Source: Ectocarpus siliculosus | Taxonomy: Eukaryota; Sar; Phaeophyceae; Ectocarpales; Ectocarpaceae | Assembly: GCA_000310025.1 (NCBI GenBank) | Contig: FN648570.1 | Span: 95,337-153,327 of the forward strand | Direction of reading: 5' to 3' | Length of the DNA: 57,991 nucleotides | In this document: in pieces, positions 46,601-57,424 of the stretch | Layout: every line of letters begins with the position of its first letter | Numbering within the stretch: position 1 is the stretch's first letter | Notes under the pieces: generated by a model | What the model saw: the letters and a program-made list of their open reading frames with translations, nothing else | What the model was told of the DNA's origin: nothing | Databases searched by the model: none | Made by a program: the position numbers and the translations under genes

Positions 46601-48397
46601 CGAGCTTGGCAATTTCTTCCTTTAGGGCAAGCTGAAACCCGATCACTACCACCACCGCGAGGAACTATGGATAGGGATAGGGTTATGACTAATGGGATCG
46701 CACCCCCCAATCTTTTTGACTTTCGTTTTTGCTCCGTTGCTGGTGGGTACTAAGCGCTCGATACTGATCTACGGAGATCTAATGTAGGGGGTTTCGTGTA
46801 TCATTGGCGGTATGTGTTGGTAGAGGGGCAGTCCCCCTCTGCTGTGCATGGGCTAGCATGCCCGGCTCGCTCGTAAAAACACCAAGGTCTCTCGTCAACC
46901 TTTCTTCTCTGCGCTCCTGACAACAAGCTGCTCGCCTCCAAGAACCCGTACTTGACACCAAGAGGTCCGCAAACCCAAGACCCACAAGTGACGTGTAATG
47001 GAGCTGCTAGTGTATGAGCGTTTCATGAACCGAACGTTGTATGAGCGCTTCTTGGATATTTTTAATTTTCGTTGGATAGACTATGGCTATTTGGAGAGGT
47101 CGTTGTATTTGGAGAGGTCGTTGTGGGGTATTGAAGTAACTTGAAGGAGGATCAAAGTCCCAGCCCCGCTCCCTCACTCTCGAGTGGGCACTGAGCGGAC
47201 CTCGTCTAAGAAGGCTAACACAAGAGGTCAAACAATAGCTGTGAGTACCCGAAGCTGTAGGAGCAACGGGCTTCCTCCCTTTCCTATTTATTTTTCTGTT
47301 CCTCCATAACACGCGTGGAAGGAAGAGCTCGGGGGAGAGATTCTGTCACGGAGGCAGACCAAATACAATCTGTTCGGTAGACAATTTATTAGAGAGTCGC
47401 ACCAATCGATCGAGCTAGGTTCGACAAGCAAGCGTTGTAGCAGCGCGCGTGTGTGTGTGCCAATATTTCCAGCATTTGCGGCACCTTTTGAGAGGTGTCC
47501 TTCTGCTGTAGTATGGTAAAGTGTTTGTTTCACGCGCACGCGTCCCTCACGAATTCAAGCGGCGTGTGTGTGCCGATCTTTCCAACGATTTCGGTGCCTT
47601 TTGAGAGGTGTCCTGCTGCTCAATGGCAAAAAACGTGTTGTCGCACGCACGTGCCCCCCACGAAACCTGTCAAAACGGCATTGCGTAGTAAGTGCGGTGA
47701 GCGCTGATATGAAGTAAGGACAAGAAAAAACATAAAAAGTACGAGCGGCGTGCACCGCCGCCAGAGTGATTTTTCACGTTTACACAAACCGTTCAACGTT
47801 TTACCCCACGCACGCCTCGGGCTTTAATCGTCTTGGGACACAGACGTATTTAACTCGCCGATCATGACGGACCGCTCACAATTTCTGTTATCATACCCCA
47901 CCTTCGACAAAGTACAGGAAGGAATGGTTTGTTGTCGGTGATCGGTCTTGCGGGAACAACGCTCGGTCCTCTCGAGGACGCGTGGTCAATGCATTGACTA
48001 ACCGCTAGGGTATGCGAAACATGAGTACGCCCCCCCTCCCAACCTTTGCCCAAAGTGGAAGGAATGGTGATCGGTCCATTGGAACAATGTTCCGTCCTCT
48101 CGAGGACCCGTGGTCAACGTTAAGGCATGAGCACTCCCTCCCCTCCCACGACGAGCGATCATGATGTCCTGCTGTTGTTTCGCTTATCATACCCAGGTTG
48201 GGGCTACTACCGGCGTGGCCCTTCTCGAGGGACTCGACGGGATCAACCTCAATGTCGTCGGGAAGACCGTGTTGGGGTGGATCACCACCAGCTTGGTATG
48301 CGGTATCACCTGCTCCGGGCTTTTCGCGCAGGGGGCCTATGCGCCCTACGCCTACGACACCATCGATATGTCGCCATCAACTTCTTCTTTCCCTTGA
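35657..48397 (+). CDS. Sodium- or proton-coupled phosphate transporter, PiT/Pho89 family (8 exons)
   Basis: Imports inorganic phosphate across a membrane, probably the plasma membrane. Proposed exons: 35657-35944, 39346-39561, 40118-40286, 40966-41147, 42540-42710, 43740-43930, 45697-45835, 48197-48397. All junctions are GT-AG, phases match, and the sum is 1557 nt (518 aa). Both copies of the family signature are present: GANDVANAF (residues 45-53) and [12 protein letters not shown] (about 353-364). Other hallmarks are [16 protein letters not shown] in exon 2, [12 protein letters not shown] and [18 protein letters not shown] across exons 7-8, and about ten hydrophobic segments. Exon 5 is the hydrophilic central loop and is short, as in fungal Pho89 rather than animal PiT. 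The start is the first in-frame ATG; an ATG at 35678 (MDSGLNAE) is an alternative. Introns total about 11 kb. Confidence 0.93.
36184..36425. mobile_element. Degenerate MITE family A copy (transporter intron 1)
   Basis: Left block GATATCGCACCTCCTGGACC and right block AATCAATCCAGCCGGGG are diverged versions of the family A termini, about 240 bp apart in inverted orientation. Confidence 0.55.
36618..36854 (-). pseudogene. OTU-like cysteine protease fragment, probably from a transposon
   Basis: A 78-codon open stretch on the minus strand in intron 1 of the transporter resembles the OTU fold core. [16 protein letters not shown] stands where OTU proteases have GDGNCLFRAIS, and [20 protein letters not shown] matches the downstream YxxxMxxPxTWGxxIEL-type block. 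The catalytic Asp-Gly-Asn-Cys motif is altered (no Cys), so it would be inactive. OTU domains occur in host deubiquitinases and in some Helitrons and other transposons; the position inside an intron and the Helitron remnant 5 kb away favour a transposon origin. Confidence 0.5.
37100..37175. repeat. Repeat also found at about 38612-38690
   Basis: Both copies share CTCTTCTGAGCAGCTACCTA and GGGACTGGCTGCATTAGCAC, followed by TTCATTTCA. A weaker relative is at about 38330-38395. Short AAAGATTCAAC strings at about 37240, 37267, 38745 and 39058 belong to the same repeat-rich stretch. Confidence 0.75.
37466..37954 (+). other. Unrecognised 162-codon open frame in transporter intron 1
   Basis: The frame has a charged, non-repetitive middle ([20 protein letters not shown], then [21 protein letters not shown]). 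The end resembles the region just before the DDE domain of PIF/Harbinger-like transposases, where a YRFxF motif is common, but this is weak. It stops soon after and no DDE residues follow. It may be a transposase fragment; it is not part of the transporter. Confidence 0.3.
40740..40805. repeat. Solo right arm of MITE family A (transporter intron 3)
   Basis: CAGAGGGTGTGGTATCTTAT followed by GCGACCTACGGCA matches only the right terminus of the family. No matching left end is found upstream. Confidence 0.6.
42385..42430 (+). pseudogene. Decayed duplicate of the start of transporter exon 5
   Basis: About 45 bases (ATGGCTGTCGACGTGAAAGA onward) match the first 45 bases of exon 5 (42540) with roughly seven differences. 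Similarity extends upstream: GTTCGAAAAACAACC at 42358 against ATTCGAAAAACGCC at 42516, and ACTACTATATCATCAAAC against ACTACTGTATCAAAC. The copy diverges after GTGGCAAGG and has no acceptor AG in the right place (GG where exon 5 has CAG/G). Confidence 0.8.
43324..43553. mobile_element. MITE family A copy (transporter intron 5)
   Basis: Left block GACGTAAGATATCACAACCC then CTGGACCGATT; right block AAAATCGGTCTAAGGGGTTG then TACGCAACCTC, mirrored. About 230 bp. Confidence 0.75.
43600..43632. repeat. CTG microsatellite (transporter intron 5)
   Basis: About ten perfect CTG triplets, 110 bases upstream of the exon 6 acceptor. Confidence 0.95.
44127..44250. repeat. Dispersed repeat also in beta-mannosidase intron 14
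   Basis: AACCGGCTGACCAATGAAAA then GACGTCAGTCTCAGAGCGG matches 17537-17590 closely, and both continue to a GACCCCGTGAG(G/C)GG-type block. A third partial copy starts at about 44311. Confidence 0.75.
45375..45645 (+). repeat. Two adjacent dispersed repeats with alike 3' ends (transporter intron 6)
   Basis: 45375-45477 matches the 8119 type (GGCCGTCGGTGATCG...GCATGCAAAAGACGAGTACG). 45480-45645 is a truncated family C copy (GGCGTGCTCCGTCC...GACTACGGCATGCACGACAA) ending in a C-run just upstream of exon 7. Confidence 0.7.
47915..48145 (+). repeat. Tandem pair of about 115-bp repeat units (transporter intron 7)
   Basis: Both units contain GGAAGGAATGG, GTGATCGGTC, TCCTCTCGAGGAC and GTGGTCAA and end in a C-rich tract after a GCATGAG or ATGAGTACG string. 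They are of the 8119 type and end about 50 bases before exon 8. Confidence 0.75.
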
Positions 48398-50336
48398 ACG
48401 CAGGGAAAGAAGAAAAGCAGCATCCGAAACCTTCAACACCTGCCAGTCAAAGAGGGGCGGGGACGAGAATGCATATATGAAAGATGGCAATCAATCGACA
48501 ACCGCTCGAAGGGATCGTTGTACGCGTCCGCTATTGTTCCAAAGCGGTAGCCACGGCAGAGTCAGGGTGTGGATACATACGGCGGGAAGGCCCTCGATTC
48601 CGGCCTGTGAAAGGGCGGGCTTGGATGCGTAGCATCCATGGATGCTACGCTGTATTCCCTCTACTGCTCACCGATCTGATGATGATCGGACTTGGTTTTT
48701 AGTTTTTGTCAGCGGACAGAGGCGGGGGAGCAGCAGTGAGGATGGACAAGATGTCTTGACTATCTTTCTCTGTGTGGCCCTCGGCCATATCTTCTTTCTC
48801 TTTGGCTGGAAAGGACGACTAGGCTCTTGTGTGTGGATTGGAGCGGCGTACGCATGGACGGGAATCTAAAGGGAAGAAAACGTCGATGACACTGTTCTGA
48901 TGCTGTCGTCCGAGAATAGGGCTGTCTGGGAAATATATGATGTAGCAAGCTTATCAGTCAGTCGTGATTAATCTTTGTAGCAACCCATTCCAAGAGGTGG
49001 GGGCTGAGCAAAAGCCTGATTAGGTTTGCGGATCAACATGTTGCCGGATGAAACTCTTTTTTTTGGAGTAGGACAGGTGAGAGAAGGGAAAATCGTCTCC
49101 CCTGTCTGAAGTTTCCTCCTTATGATCGCTCTGCGTCGCATAGCAGCTTAAAATGTCCCTTCATAGTTTCTTTTTATTCGTGAGAGATTGAGGTGCATGG
49201 TACAGTACGGTGTGGTGGCAGTGTAGCCGTTTGCTAAGTGACCTTTGAAGTTTGATGTGTAGTGTTTCGTGTTCGTCGTCCGTGGTTGGCCTACGTATTG
49301 ATTGGTGATCGTTTTCTGTCTGTGACTGTCTGTCTCTCCCTGTCGTCATATTCTGAAGAATCCGAGCAAACTACTCAAGAATGTCTCCAGAGAGTTGTGT
49401 AGCGAAGTACTGCAAGGCACCTAGACTTGTGCTGTAGCCTATACTGTAAGTACATGTACCTTCGATATTGTGTATTCGAAATATTGCATCCTGCATGAGC
49501 AGAATTCTTCACGCGTCGGAACCAGGCGAGCAACCTACCCCCACTAGCATGCGCGTCTGTATATATATGCCCAAGATGTCGTGATGTTGTGCACCTTGGA
49601 ATGCTAGCTACAGTTAGCGCCGGCACACTATTGGACTACTGTATACAGTAGCTTCGAAAAACTCAATAATCGAAGAACTCGAGCACCATTTTGTGAGCCC
49701 GGTCAAGATTTTCGACAATTTTCCACCATTAGACTATCTATCTTGTAGTCAGCGCTGACTGAGTGCTCTTCTAATGGTTCAGCCGTGGATTGAATAAAAG
49801 AATACGTCGGCGCGCTCTTGGCCTCCCGGCTAGGACAGTGATCTACAGACCCTCCTACACGAAAACCTACGTAGTATGTATAGCAGCCAATTGTGGCATC
49901 ACCTCGAGGAAACCCCAGCCTTGGCCAAAACGAGAGGTTATTGAGTGTGTGCGAAGGTGTACCGATTCTGGTAGAAGTCAATGGACAGATACCCTGCGAA
50001 TCCGGCCCTCCTTAACACTCTCCACCCACAGAATTTACCTTCAACTGGGAACCTCTTGGCCAGGACGGGTAAATCCTGCCACTGACGCCATATGCGAAGA
50101 TGTACCGATGCTGGTAAAAGCCAATCGACAGAGAGATACCCTGCGAATCGGGCCCTCCTTAACATGAGTGTGGGAACCAACTGTAGAGAAAGGCGAAGGC
50201 TCGAGCGAGCTCTTGATCTGTCCGCCCAAGGACCTCCAATGTCTGTAACCGCCGCCCGGCGTCTTCACGTTAATGTTCGGTCCGGCCTCTCTACCCAGTA
50301 CCTTCCAACATCCGCACCGGTCCCAACTGAGTCGGA
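48398..50336. other. Intergenic region downstream of the phosphate transporter
   Basis: No gene supported. A tandem duplication of about 145 bp lies at about 49950-50170: TGTACCGATTCTGGTAGAAG against TGTACCGATGCTGGTAAAAG, each followed by GATACCCTGCGAATC(C/G)GG. The rest is unremarkable unique sequence. Confidence 0.4.
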
Positions 50337-50480
50337 TTTTCTGTGACCCGCATCAAGAAAATGTATACTTCATTGAAGAGGCAGAGGCTTAGACTTTCAA
50401 GTTTTTCATTTTTGTCGTGAAAGTCCAAGCCTCTGCTTCTCAACGAAATATTAATATTTCTTGATGCGGGTCACAGAAAA
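50337..50480. mobile_element. 144-bp hairpin MITE
   Basis: Starts TTTTCTGTGACCCGCATCAA and ends with its exact reverse complement. A second mirrored block (AGGCAGAGGCTTAGACTTTC against GAAAGTCCAAGCCTCTGC) sits near the centre, so nearly the whole element folds into one stem. No clear target-site duplication. Confidence 0.85.
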
Positions 50481-50518
50481 TGCGTGCGAACGAGCTCTTG
50501 ACCTAAGTTCAGTCTAGG

Positions 50519-51070
50519 TGCTTGCCATCTGGGGTGGTTTTTCGTCGCTTGGCAGCGATGTTGTCAAACAAGCCGATCACTTCGGGAGCTCGGCAGCCAG
50601 GTTGCCGCTTTTTTTTTTGCCTCTGGTTGTTTTTAGCCTCTGTTTTTCTTTTTCTTGCGGCAACCATAATGGTGGTCGAGTAGATGATGTTGTGCGGGGT
50701 CGAGAACCCTCACTCCGCGCAAAGGGCATGATCACATCACGTCGTGTTAAAACTGGTCAAGCACCCTATTATAGAGGTATTTACGCAATGCTTATAACTG
50801 TATCTGGAAGTGAAAGTGCGAGAAATTCAACTAATTATGTCATCCGCAGCTGTCATCCGCGCAAGGAAGTAAGCACAAGATGCCGAACACCATTAGCACG
50901 ATGCAGCGCACCCTTCATGCGACTCGCCGAATACCTCACGGTGCTTCGCGCTGGGTGATGTGAGAGCCTGGTCCGGTGAGAACCCGGCGTGCTCCGTCCC
51001 GGCTTTGTAGGGATGCGAGGTCAATGGTCTAAAGACTACGGCATGCAGGACTATGAGTGCACCCTCCCCC
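50519..51070 (+). repeat. Dispersed repeat family C, copy 2
   Basis: Long match to 18600-19130, including one unit of the about 66-bp minisatellite at its left end, and ending GGCATGCAGGACTATGAGTG then a C-run. Confidence 0.8.
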
Positions 51071-52147
51071 CCCCCCCGCCCACCTTGACCGACTCTCATT
51101 TCTCGATCGATTGCTCCACAAACAAGAGGGGGACGCTAATGCCAGCAGATGGGCCTACCATGGAAAGCTCTCCACGAGATAGATACATACTCCCGAGAAC
51201 ACCCTTCGTTTCGGCAGGGTCGTGCCCTCCCTCTCGGCTGTGGAGCAATCGAGCCATCTATCGTCGATGGGGGCGTGTCCCACGGGGTGTGTGTGTACCG
51301 AAGGATTGCATAGTTTTGCAAGGGGGGGGAGGGGGGCGGTGTACTGCTCATCATAGATAGACCTGGCATCCCTACAACGCCAGGGACGAAGCGATACGCC
51401 GGGGTTTCGCCGGCCGGCCCAGGCTACGTTTCACAAGGATGGACCAGAAGCTGGTCATCATCCTTGCGGTTTTCACGGTGGGGGGGCGGCAAATAATATC
51501 AAGTAGATGTTTTGGAGGTTTAACCAGCGGCCGGCCACCGCAAGTACGCTGCGAAAGGGAACTATACATCCGAACTCTACTGACGGCTGTAGACTAGCGG
51601 TCCTACGGTTGGTTTTAGAATAGATACTGCCTGCAAGAATAACCTTAAGGTTGGTCCATAGAGACTCGTAGGACGCGCCACCCGTCTCTCTCGGTCTCTG
51701 TCTCTTTTGTCTTTGTGTCTTCTGTCTTTGTCTCTTGTTTCTCTGCTTCTCACCCTCCCTCCCCCCTCTCTCGGTCTCAAAACGCATCACTTGATGCTAT
51801 ACATCCTAGGCGAAGTACCGCAGGAGGGGAGGGTAGAGAGCGGCTCTTTTGTGTGACCACGGGTTGGAATAAACGGCACTAGTGCTGTGAGCGCTGATTT
51901 GAAGTGAAGAACAAAAAAAAAAAAAAAAACATCCTGCAGTTCGTCGTGGAGCAATCGAGCTTTGAAAATCGATCCATGGGGTATGATATGTTCCGTCACC
52001 TACGGCAAACAATCATCACAGCAACGCCAACACTCAAATAGCTCCCTTCGGAAACTGGCCGGGGGGGGGGGGGGCGCGGACTCAAGTCAACGGGTTAGAT
52101 ACTTTTTTCAACGTCAGACATCTTAGGCACGGTCCTAGCGCCCAAAA
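51071..52147. other. Repeat-derived intergenic DNA
   Basis: No gene. Contains a minus-strand fragment of the CCGGCGTGCTCCGTCCC-type repeat (about 51360-51425), a pyrimidine-rich CTCTGTCTTTGTCTC stretch (51680-51775) and a solo family A right arm (about 51950-52012). Confidence 0.45.
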
Positions 52148-52800
52148 AGCATGCCTGCCTTTGTCTGCCTACAGGATCAAACGCGTCTACAGAAGTCCGC
52201 CTCGGGAATTCACAGGAAACAACGTTACTCCCCCCCCGCAGTCCCGCAACCGCCCCGATCCTTGCCAAGGTGCCACGGGTTCAAACGAGGGGTCAAAGCT
52301 AAGCAGGAGAATGCCTGCCTTCTTATCTGCTACAAGTGGACCAAACATCACTCGGCAGCAGCAGGTCTGCCTGCGGGACTCACGGTCAACAAAGTTGCTC
52401 TCTGAGCCCCCCCCGCCACCACTCCGAACCTTGCCAAGGTGCTCACGAGTGCAAATCACAGGTCAAGGCTCGCAGAATCATGCCTGCCTTGTTGCTAAGT
52501 GGATCAAAATTATCACTAATAGGCCGCCTGGGGGACTCACAACAAACAAAGATAATTCCCTTAGCCCCCCCGCAGCCAACCGCCCCGACCCTTGTCAAGG
52601 TGCTCACGGATGCAAAATCAGGGGTCAAGGCTCGCAGAAGCATGCCTGCCGTGTATTGCATGGTGGATCAAACATGACTATAGTCTTTCCCCTTCGGGGA
52701 CTCACAGAAAATAAAGGTACTGCCTGACTCCCTCCCTCCCGCCGAGATGCCCAATCAACCCATGGCATACATCTGGTTTGGCTCAGCGAACGCAACGATG
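52148..52800 (+). repeat. Tandem repeat, four units of about 160 bp
   Basis: Each unit has GCATGCCTGCC or GAATGCCTGCC, a GGATCAAA or GGACCAAA stretch, GGGACTCACAG-like text, a CCCCCC-run, CCGCCCCGAYCCTTG and CCAAGGTGC then GGTCAARGCT. Units start near 52148, 52310, 52479 and 52640. Confidence 0.85.
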
Positions 52801-53536
52801 ACAACAAGCTTCCGACCGCCTACGCAGGATTTTAAGAGTATCTAGAAAAAGAATAGGGAGAGACCCTAAACCTAACCCTAACCCCAAAGCACGGATTGAA
52901 TACTTTATCCCATACGTTTGCTTAATCGATTTTGCTGCGTAGACTACTGCAAGCTTCCGGTCCATCCTTGCGAACCGTGCCCTGGGCCGGCCGGTGGTAA
53001 ACCCCGCAAACATATCGCTCCGTCCCGGCATTGTTGTAGGTATGCGAGGTGAACGGTCTATCGACTACGGCAGGCGTTTACACGGGTAAACTTCTCCCTC
53101 CATGCTTGTCAATGCCTGTTGCTCGCAGATACCATTCAGGGGACAATATCGGCCGGGTTTTTCTTTGCGAAGTGGCATCATCGTCCCGGCTGCCACACTC
53201 TGTTGGTCAGCAAAAAGGAGATCCATCGAGCTTCACGAACAAGACTTCAAAGTAAAAAACTGGAACGCGTTGTCCATTCAATCCTTGTCGCGCCGCCACA
53301 GAAGACACAACGCGACGCTTGTTCGCTCAAACCAAAACCGCAAAGCGCAGTCTCCAAACCCTTCGCACCACAACACCCGAACGAAATCGACGCCGGCGGC
53401 GGGACCACAGACTTCGCCACCCACGGGATGTGAAGGTCAGTCAATGGCGCTGTACGTAGAAGCTTTGCCAATAAACAAAAAACACACACAAACAGACAAC
53501 GTGCGGCGAGGCAAACAACAGCATGTCTCCATTCTT
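52801..53536. other. Gene-free interval with telomere-like motif
   Basis: CCTAAACCTAACCCTAACCC lies at about 52866-52885. A fragment of the CTCCGTCCCGGCATTG repeat is at about 53015. Open frames at 53102-53920 are rich in simple sequence and not recognisable. Confidence 0.4.
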
Positions 53537-53770
53537 ACCGTAGGTGAGATGAGATATCACACACACACACACACATCCTGGATCGATTCTCAAACATCGA
53601 CTATTCGTAGCAGAAACAGTGGTAGCGCCGAAAACGACGAGCTACGGCACCGTCACGTCGAGCGCTTTCCGGAAACGGACCGTTTCATCTATGCATCCTC
53701 CTCGCGGAAAAATCCAGATTTGAAAATCGGTCCAGGGGGTGTGGTATCTTGCGTCACATGTGGTAGTACA
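53537..53770. mobile_element. MITE family A copy
   Basis: Left ACCGTAGGTGAGATGAGATA then ATCACAC; right TGAAAATCGGTCCAGGGGGT then GTGGTATCTTG. A short CA microsatellite has grown inside the left arm. Confidence 0.75.
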
Positions 53771-53929
53771 GTAGTGACAGGTATGCAAGTGGCAGTGCCT
53801 CGGGGTGGTTCTCGTGCAAACCCTCTCCTCGCGACATCGAAAAACGGAACAAAAAAAAACATACACCCCCCAAAGGCAAAAGCAGACTATTCATTTCCCC
53901 GCAACACTACAAAAAAATAAAAAAAATAA

Positions 53930-54190
53930 TCTAGACCCAGGGGGGAGAGTAAGGAAAAAAAAAACTATTTGGCTCGAACACGGGCCCTAACAGAAACTAA
54001 CTAATAGCGGCCCAGGGATGAGAAAGAAACAAGGCTATGGCTCTAACACGGGCTATGACATTAACTAACTAACAATCGAAGAACCCAGGAGGGAGAAAAG
54101 AAACAAAAATGTCTATGGCTCGAACAAGGGCTCTATCAGCAACAAACTAACGGAGATCCCTCAATATAGTGCCGGTATGCGCCCGTCAGA
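53930..54190 (+). repeat. Tandem repeat, three units of about 75 bp
   Basis: Units share CCCAGG(G/A)(G/A)G, a purine/A-rich stretch, GGCTCGAACACGGGC-like text and AACTAACTAA. They run into a second pair of repeats (about 54165-54235 and 54510-54575) sharing AGTGCCGGTATG and GCCAGATTCGC-type blocks. Confidence 0.75.
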
Positions 54191-54264
54191 TTCGCTGGCA
54201 CTATTCAGAGAACGAGACAACAACACTATTCCATCCCGCGGTGTGACGGGATTTCGCCGGCATT

Positions 54265-54410
54265 CACAGTAGGCTGCACGACGTAAGATACCACACCCCC
54301 TGCTGGAACGATTTCAAACCTCGGTTGCACGGTGCCGGAGATGGCGGCGTTGGAACTGTCTCGTCGAGAGCGCTTTCCGAAAAGGTATCGTTTGATTTCG
54401 GGCAGAGGCA
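54265..54410. mobile_element. Partial MITE family A copy (left arm and centre)
   Basis: CACGACGTAAGATACCACAC then the central GGCGGCGTTGGAACTGTCTC then GAGAGCGCTTTCCGAAAAG. The right terminus is absent. Confidence 0.65.
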
Positions 54411-54655
54411 CTATTAATCAACCGGCAGCGGCCCTATCCAACCGTCACTACTGAGGGCGCCCCCACTGCACCCGAAACCGTCACTCGGTCCTGCCATCGA
54501 CGCAGGTCCCTCAAAGTGCCGGTATGTGCCCGCCAGATTCGCCGACACCATTCAGAAAATGAGACACCTAGACTATTCGACGGCCCTATGTCGGGCAGCG
54601 GCCCTATTCAACCGGAAATATTGACGGATAACCCTCACTGCTGTACCCGAAACGG

Positions 54656-55655
54656 TCACTCGGTTCTTCCGTCGATGAACGCTACGAAGCGGTCGCGATA
54701 CTCATCCGGGGGCACCGCGGATAGCTCATGTCGATCGTAGACCACCCCCTTGGCCCCCCTCTCCAGCATCTTCTTGAGGTTGTACCTGTGGATACCCGGC
54801 AGTTGTGTGCATGTGTGTAGGCATCTAGCGTCAAAGCGGTTGTATGCACGTGTGTCGGTAGTTAGTGACGTTGGAGCAAATACTAAATCAAATATCATCT
54901 TGAAGTCATGATCATATGACACAAATATTCATGTATGATTAGTTCTCTTAAATTGGACAAATGGTCGAGTGGTTTATGGCACCGTGTGTGTACGTCTGTA
55001 AAGACTGGGGCCTATTTGACCAACAAGGGACCAAATTGGAAGCCACAAAATTGTGCTCAACAAGAACTATCATTTTTGCCCGGGGCTGTCGCAACTGCCT
55101 CCCGCTCAGTCCGTTTCCCAAAAAACGTTGGGATTTGGTTTCGATTGTTGTTGTCTACACAGAAATACCGTTACCGGTCTCTTGTCTGTACCGTACAATA
55201 TCCGCACCGGTTCAACTGACGCGGAACAGCTGCCGTGGTCACAGACATTTCACCAGAATCAAAGAAATGTTCATGTGTATGAACGCGTCCCAAAAATTGG
55301 GATTTGATTTCGATTGGTGTCCGGGAATGTTGTTTCTCTGTGGCGGGAAAACCAAAAAAGACTACACGGGGTAATATGATGTTATTTAGTACTTGATTTC
55401 TAAACTGGGCATACACTCTTTGTGATCAAGTTCTACAATTCTGTTTTTCTCAGGGTTCTCAACTCCCATGCATAGGTCTTGAGCGTTCTGCACCGATACA
55501 TGGTAAATTAACGAAAGAAAAAAAAATGAGCCCAAACACACCAAACAAAGAAAACCACACATCCGGCTAGTGTATCGATTCATGCACCTCTGCAAGACGT
55601 CGATGATTCCCACGTAATAGACGACGCCAGGGTCTCGCCCGGGGTAGACGCCGAC
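54656..55655 (-). CDS. Phosphatidylinositol-phosphate kinase, C-terminal end (partial, two last exons)
   Basis: Lipid kinase that phosphorylates phosphoinositides on the cytoplasmic face of membranes. On the minus strand, exon 55655-55588 encodes VGVYPGRDPGVVYYVGIIDV then LQ, and exon 54785-54656 encodes RYNLKKMLERGAKGVV, then HELSAVPPDEYRDRFVAFI and a stop at 54656-54658. The junctions are GT-AG and the split Arg codon restores the frame. YxxGIIDxLQxYNxKKxLE and ISAVxPxxYxxRFxxFI are the closing motifs of the PIP-kinase domain. The catalytic core and its MDYSLLVG-type motif are not found before the right edge, so they lie beyond it, past an intron longer than 2.3 kb. Which PIP isomer it uses cannot be told from this end. 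Confidence 0.85.
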
Positions 55656-55880
55656 CTGCAACAAAACAACGGGTGAGGGGGGCTCCGTGTCTAAGGGAGG
55701 GACGGGGGTGCACTCATTTGAAAGCATGCCGTAGTCGCTAGGGGGGGGGATAAGCTGCGAGGAGGAGACCTGCGTGGCATGGCATTTGTGTTATCAGGAT
55801 TTACGCGAGGAGGCGTCTTATTTTCCAGCAACACCAAAGAGTAAGCGCACTCTACCCTAGCGTACGGCTTCTGCTGGCAT

Positions 55881-56087
55881 ACCGTGTACGACACAAGATA
55901 CCCCATCCCCTGGACCGATTTTCAAAGGTCGATTACGCCACGACCAAGAGAGGATGAATTAACGAAACGGTACATTTTCGGAAAGCTCTCGACCATACGG
56001 CTTCGACGCCACCGTAACTCTTTCTGCTATTGAAGTCGACCCTTAAAAATCGGTCCAGGGGGTGTTTTATCTTGTATCGAATACGGC
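55881..56087. mobile_element. MITE family A copy (within the kinase gene's upstream intron)
   Basis: Left ACCGTGTACGACACAAGATA then CTGGACCGATTTTCAAAGG; right AAAATCGGTCCAGGGGGTGT then CGAATACGG. Its tip (ACGACACAAGATA) is the variant shared with the 786-bp element at 1647-2432. Confidence 0.85.
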
Positions 56088-56213
56088 AGTGTACTTGGAA
56101 CTGCGGAACCGTATATCAGCTTGTCGTGGAGACCATCGACCTCGCGTCCGATCAACGCCGGGGCGGATCGGTATGCCGGGTTTTCGCCGGCCCAGGCCAT
56201 CTACCGTAGGTTG

Positions 56214-56424
56214 CGTAAGATACCACACCCCTGGATCGATTTTCGAAGCTCGATTACTCCACGACCAAGAGGATGCCGGACGCAAACGATACGTGTTCGG
56301 AAAGCTCTCGGCGGGACGGTTCCAGCTCCGCCATTTTCGGCACCGTCACTGCTTTCCCAGCCCAGTAATCAAGCTTCCGAGATCAGCCGAGGGGGTGTGA
56401 TATCTTACATCATGCAACCTACGG
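56214..56424. mobile_element. MITE family A copy with TA on both sides
   Basis: Left end CCGTAGGTTGCGTAAGATAC and right end ATCATGCAACCTACGG are mirrored, and TA lies directly outside each end (56212-56213 and 56425-56426). This is the clearest copy for setting element borders. Confidence 0.85.
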
Positions 56425-56642
56425 TACGGTTCACAAGGATGAAGCAGAAGCTGGTCATCATCATTCTTTCCGATTTCTGTGCCAAACCAGGCATGCCGTG
56501 GGAGGGAAGGGGGAGTGGGAAAAGCGGGGCCGCACTCAGCAGCTGCCAAAAGCTACTTGATATAGGGACCAATAATGCCGCACATACCAAAGAGAACAAG
56601 CGCGTGCATGCATGCCATGCACCTGCGCTTATCCAAGGACTA

Positions 56643-56855
56643 TCGTATACGACACAAGATAACACGCTGGAACGACTTTCAAAGCTCGATTACTCGACGA
56701 CGAAGAGGATTCATTAACGAAACGATACGTTTTCGGAAAGCTTTCGACGAGACGGCTTCAACGCCGCCATTTTCGGCGCTGTGACTCTGTCTGCCGTTGA
56801 GAAATTGAGTTTAGAAAATCGATTCAGGGGGTGTTTTTTCTTGTGTCGTATACGG
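56643..56855. mobile_element. MITE family A copy
   Basis: Left CGTATACGACACAAGATAAC and right TCTTGTGTCGTATACGG are mirrored, with the TTTCAAAGCTCGATTACTCG block and its counterpart inside. Confidence 0.85.
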
Positions 56856-56944
56856 GACTCCTACTGCTGTACATCAAGAGAGGACGCCATTGCATGCATT
56901 GCACCACATACAGGGATCACGCTACTGTTCCGTTTTACTACCGT

Positions 56945-57290
56945 TGGACCACTACGCTGTAAACAGAAGAGAACACGCCAATGCCTTTAGGCACGCACGC
57001 ACGCGCGCACTGCTGTACGAAGAGAACACGCCTCAATCCCTGCACGCACATACTACTCTACACCGACGACAACACGCCAATGCGATCATGCATTGCTGTA
57101 CACAGAAGAGAACACGCGAATGCCTTCATGCATTCATACTCCTGTACCCAGAAGCGAACACGCCAATGCCTTCATGCATTCGTGCCGCTGTACGCAGAAG
57201 AGAACACGCCAATGCCTTCACCCATTCATACTGCTGCACGCACAAGACCACACGCCAATGCCTTCATCCATGTACGCACGCACGCGCGCA
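56945..57290 (+). repeat. Minisatellite of about 50-bp units
   Basis: Six to seven units share CAGAAGAGAACACGCCAATG then CCTTCATGCATTCATACTG, with GCACGCACGCGCGCAC at both ends. The unit length leaves all frames open for 100-150 codons, giving repetitive false open frames. Confidence 0.85.
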
Positions 57291-57424
57291 CCTGTGGCCG
57301 TCTGCCGCCCCTCCTCGCGCCGCCGGGTAGGAATCCTAGGGCGAAGCACCCGGCCGCCCAGACAGGCTTGGACGCCACCGACAGCACCGACAGCGGAAGG
57401 GCCAACAGCCTGCTCGATTTTGGT

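Noticed and set aside
53102..53920. 272-codon open frame on the plus strand
   Set aside because: It runs through a MITE family A copy and a CA microsatellite, and shows no conserved motif or splice structure.
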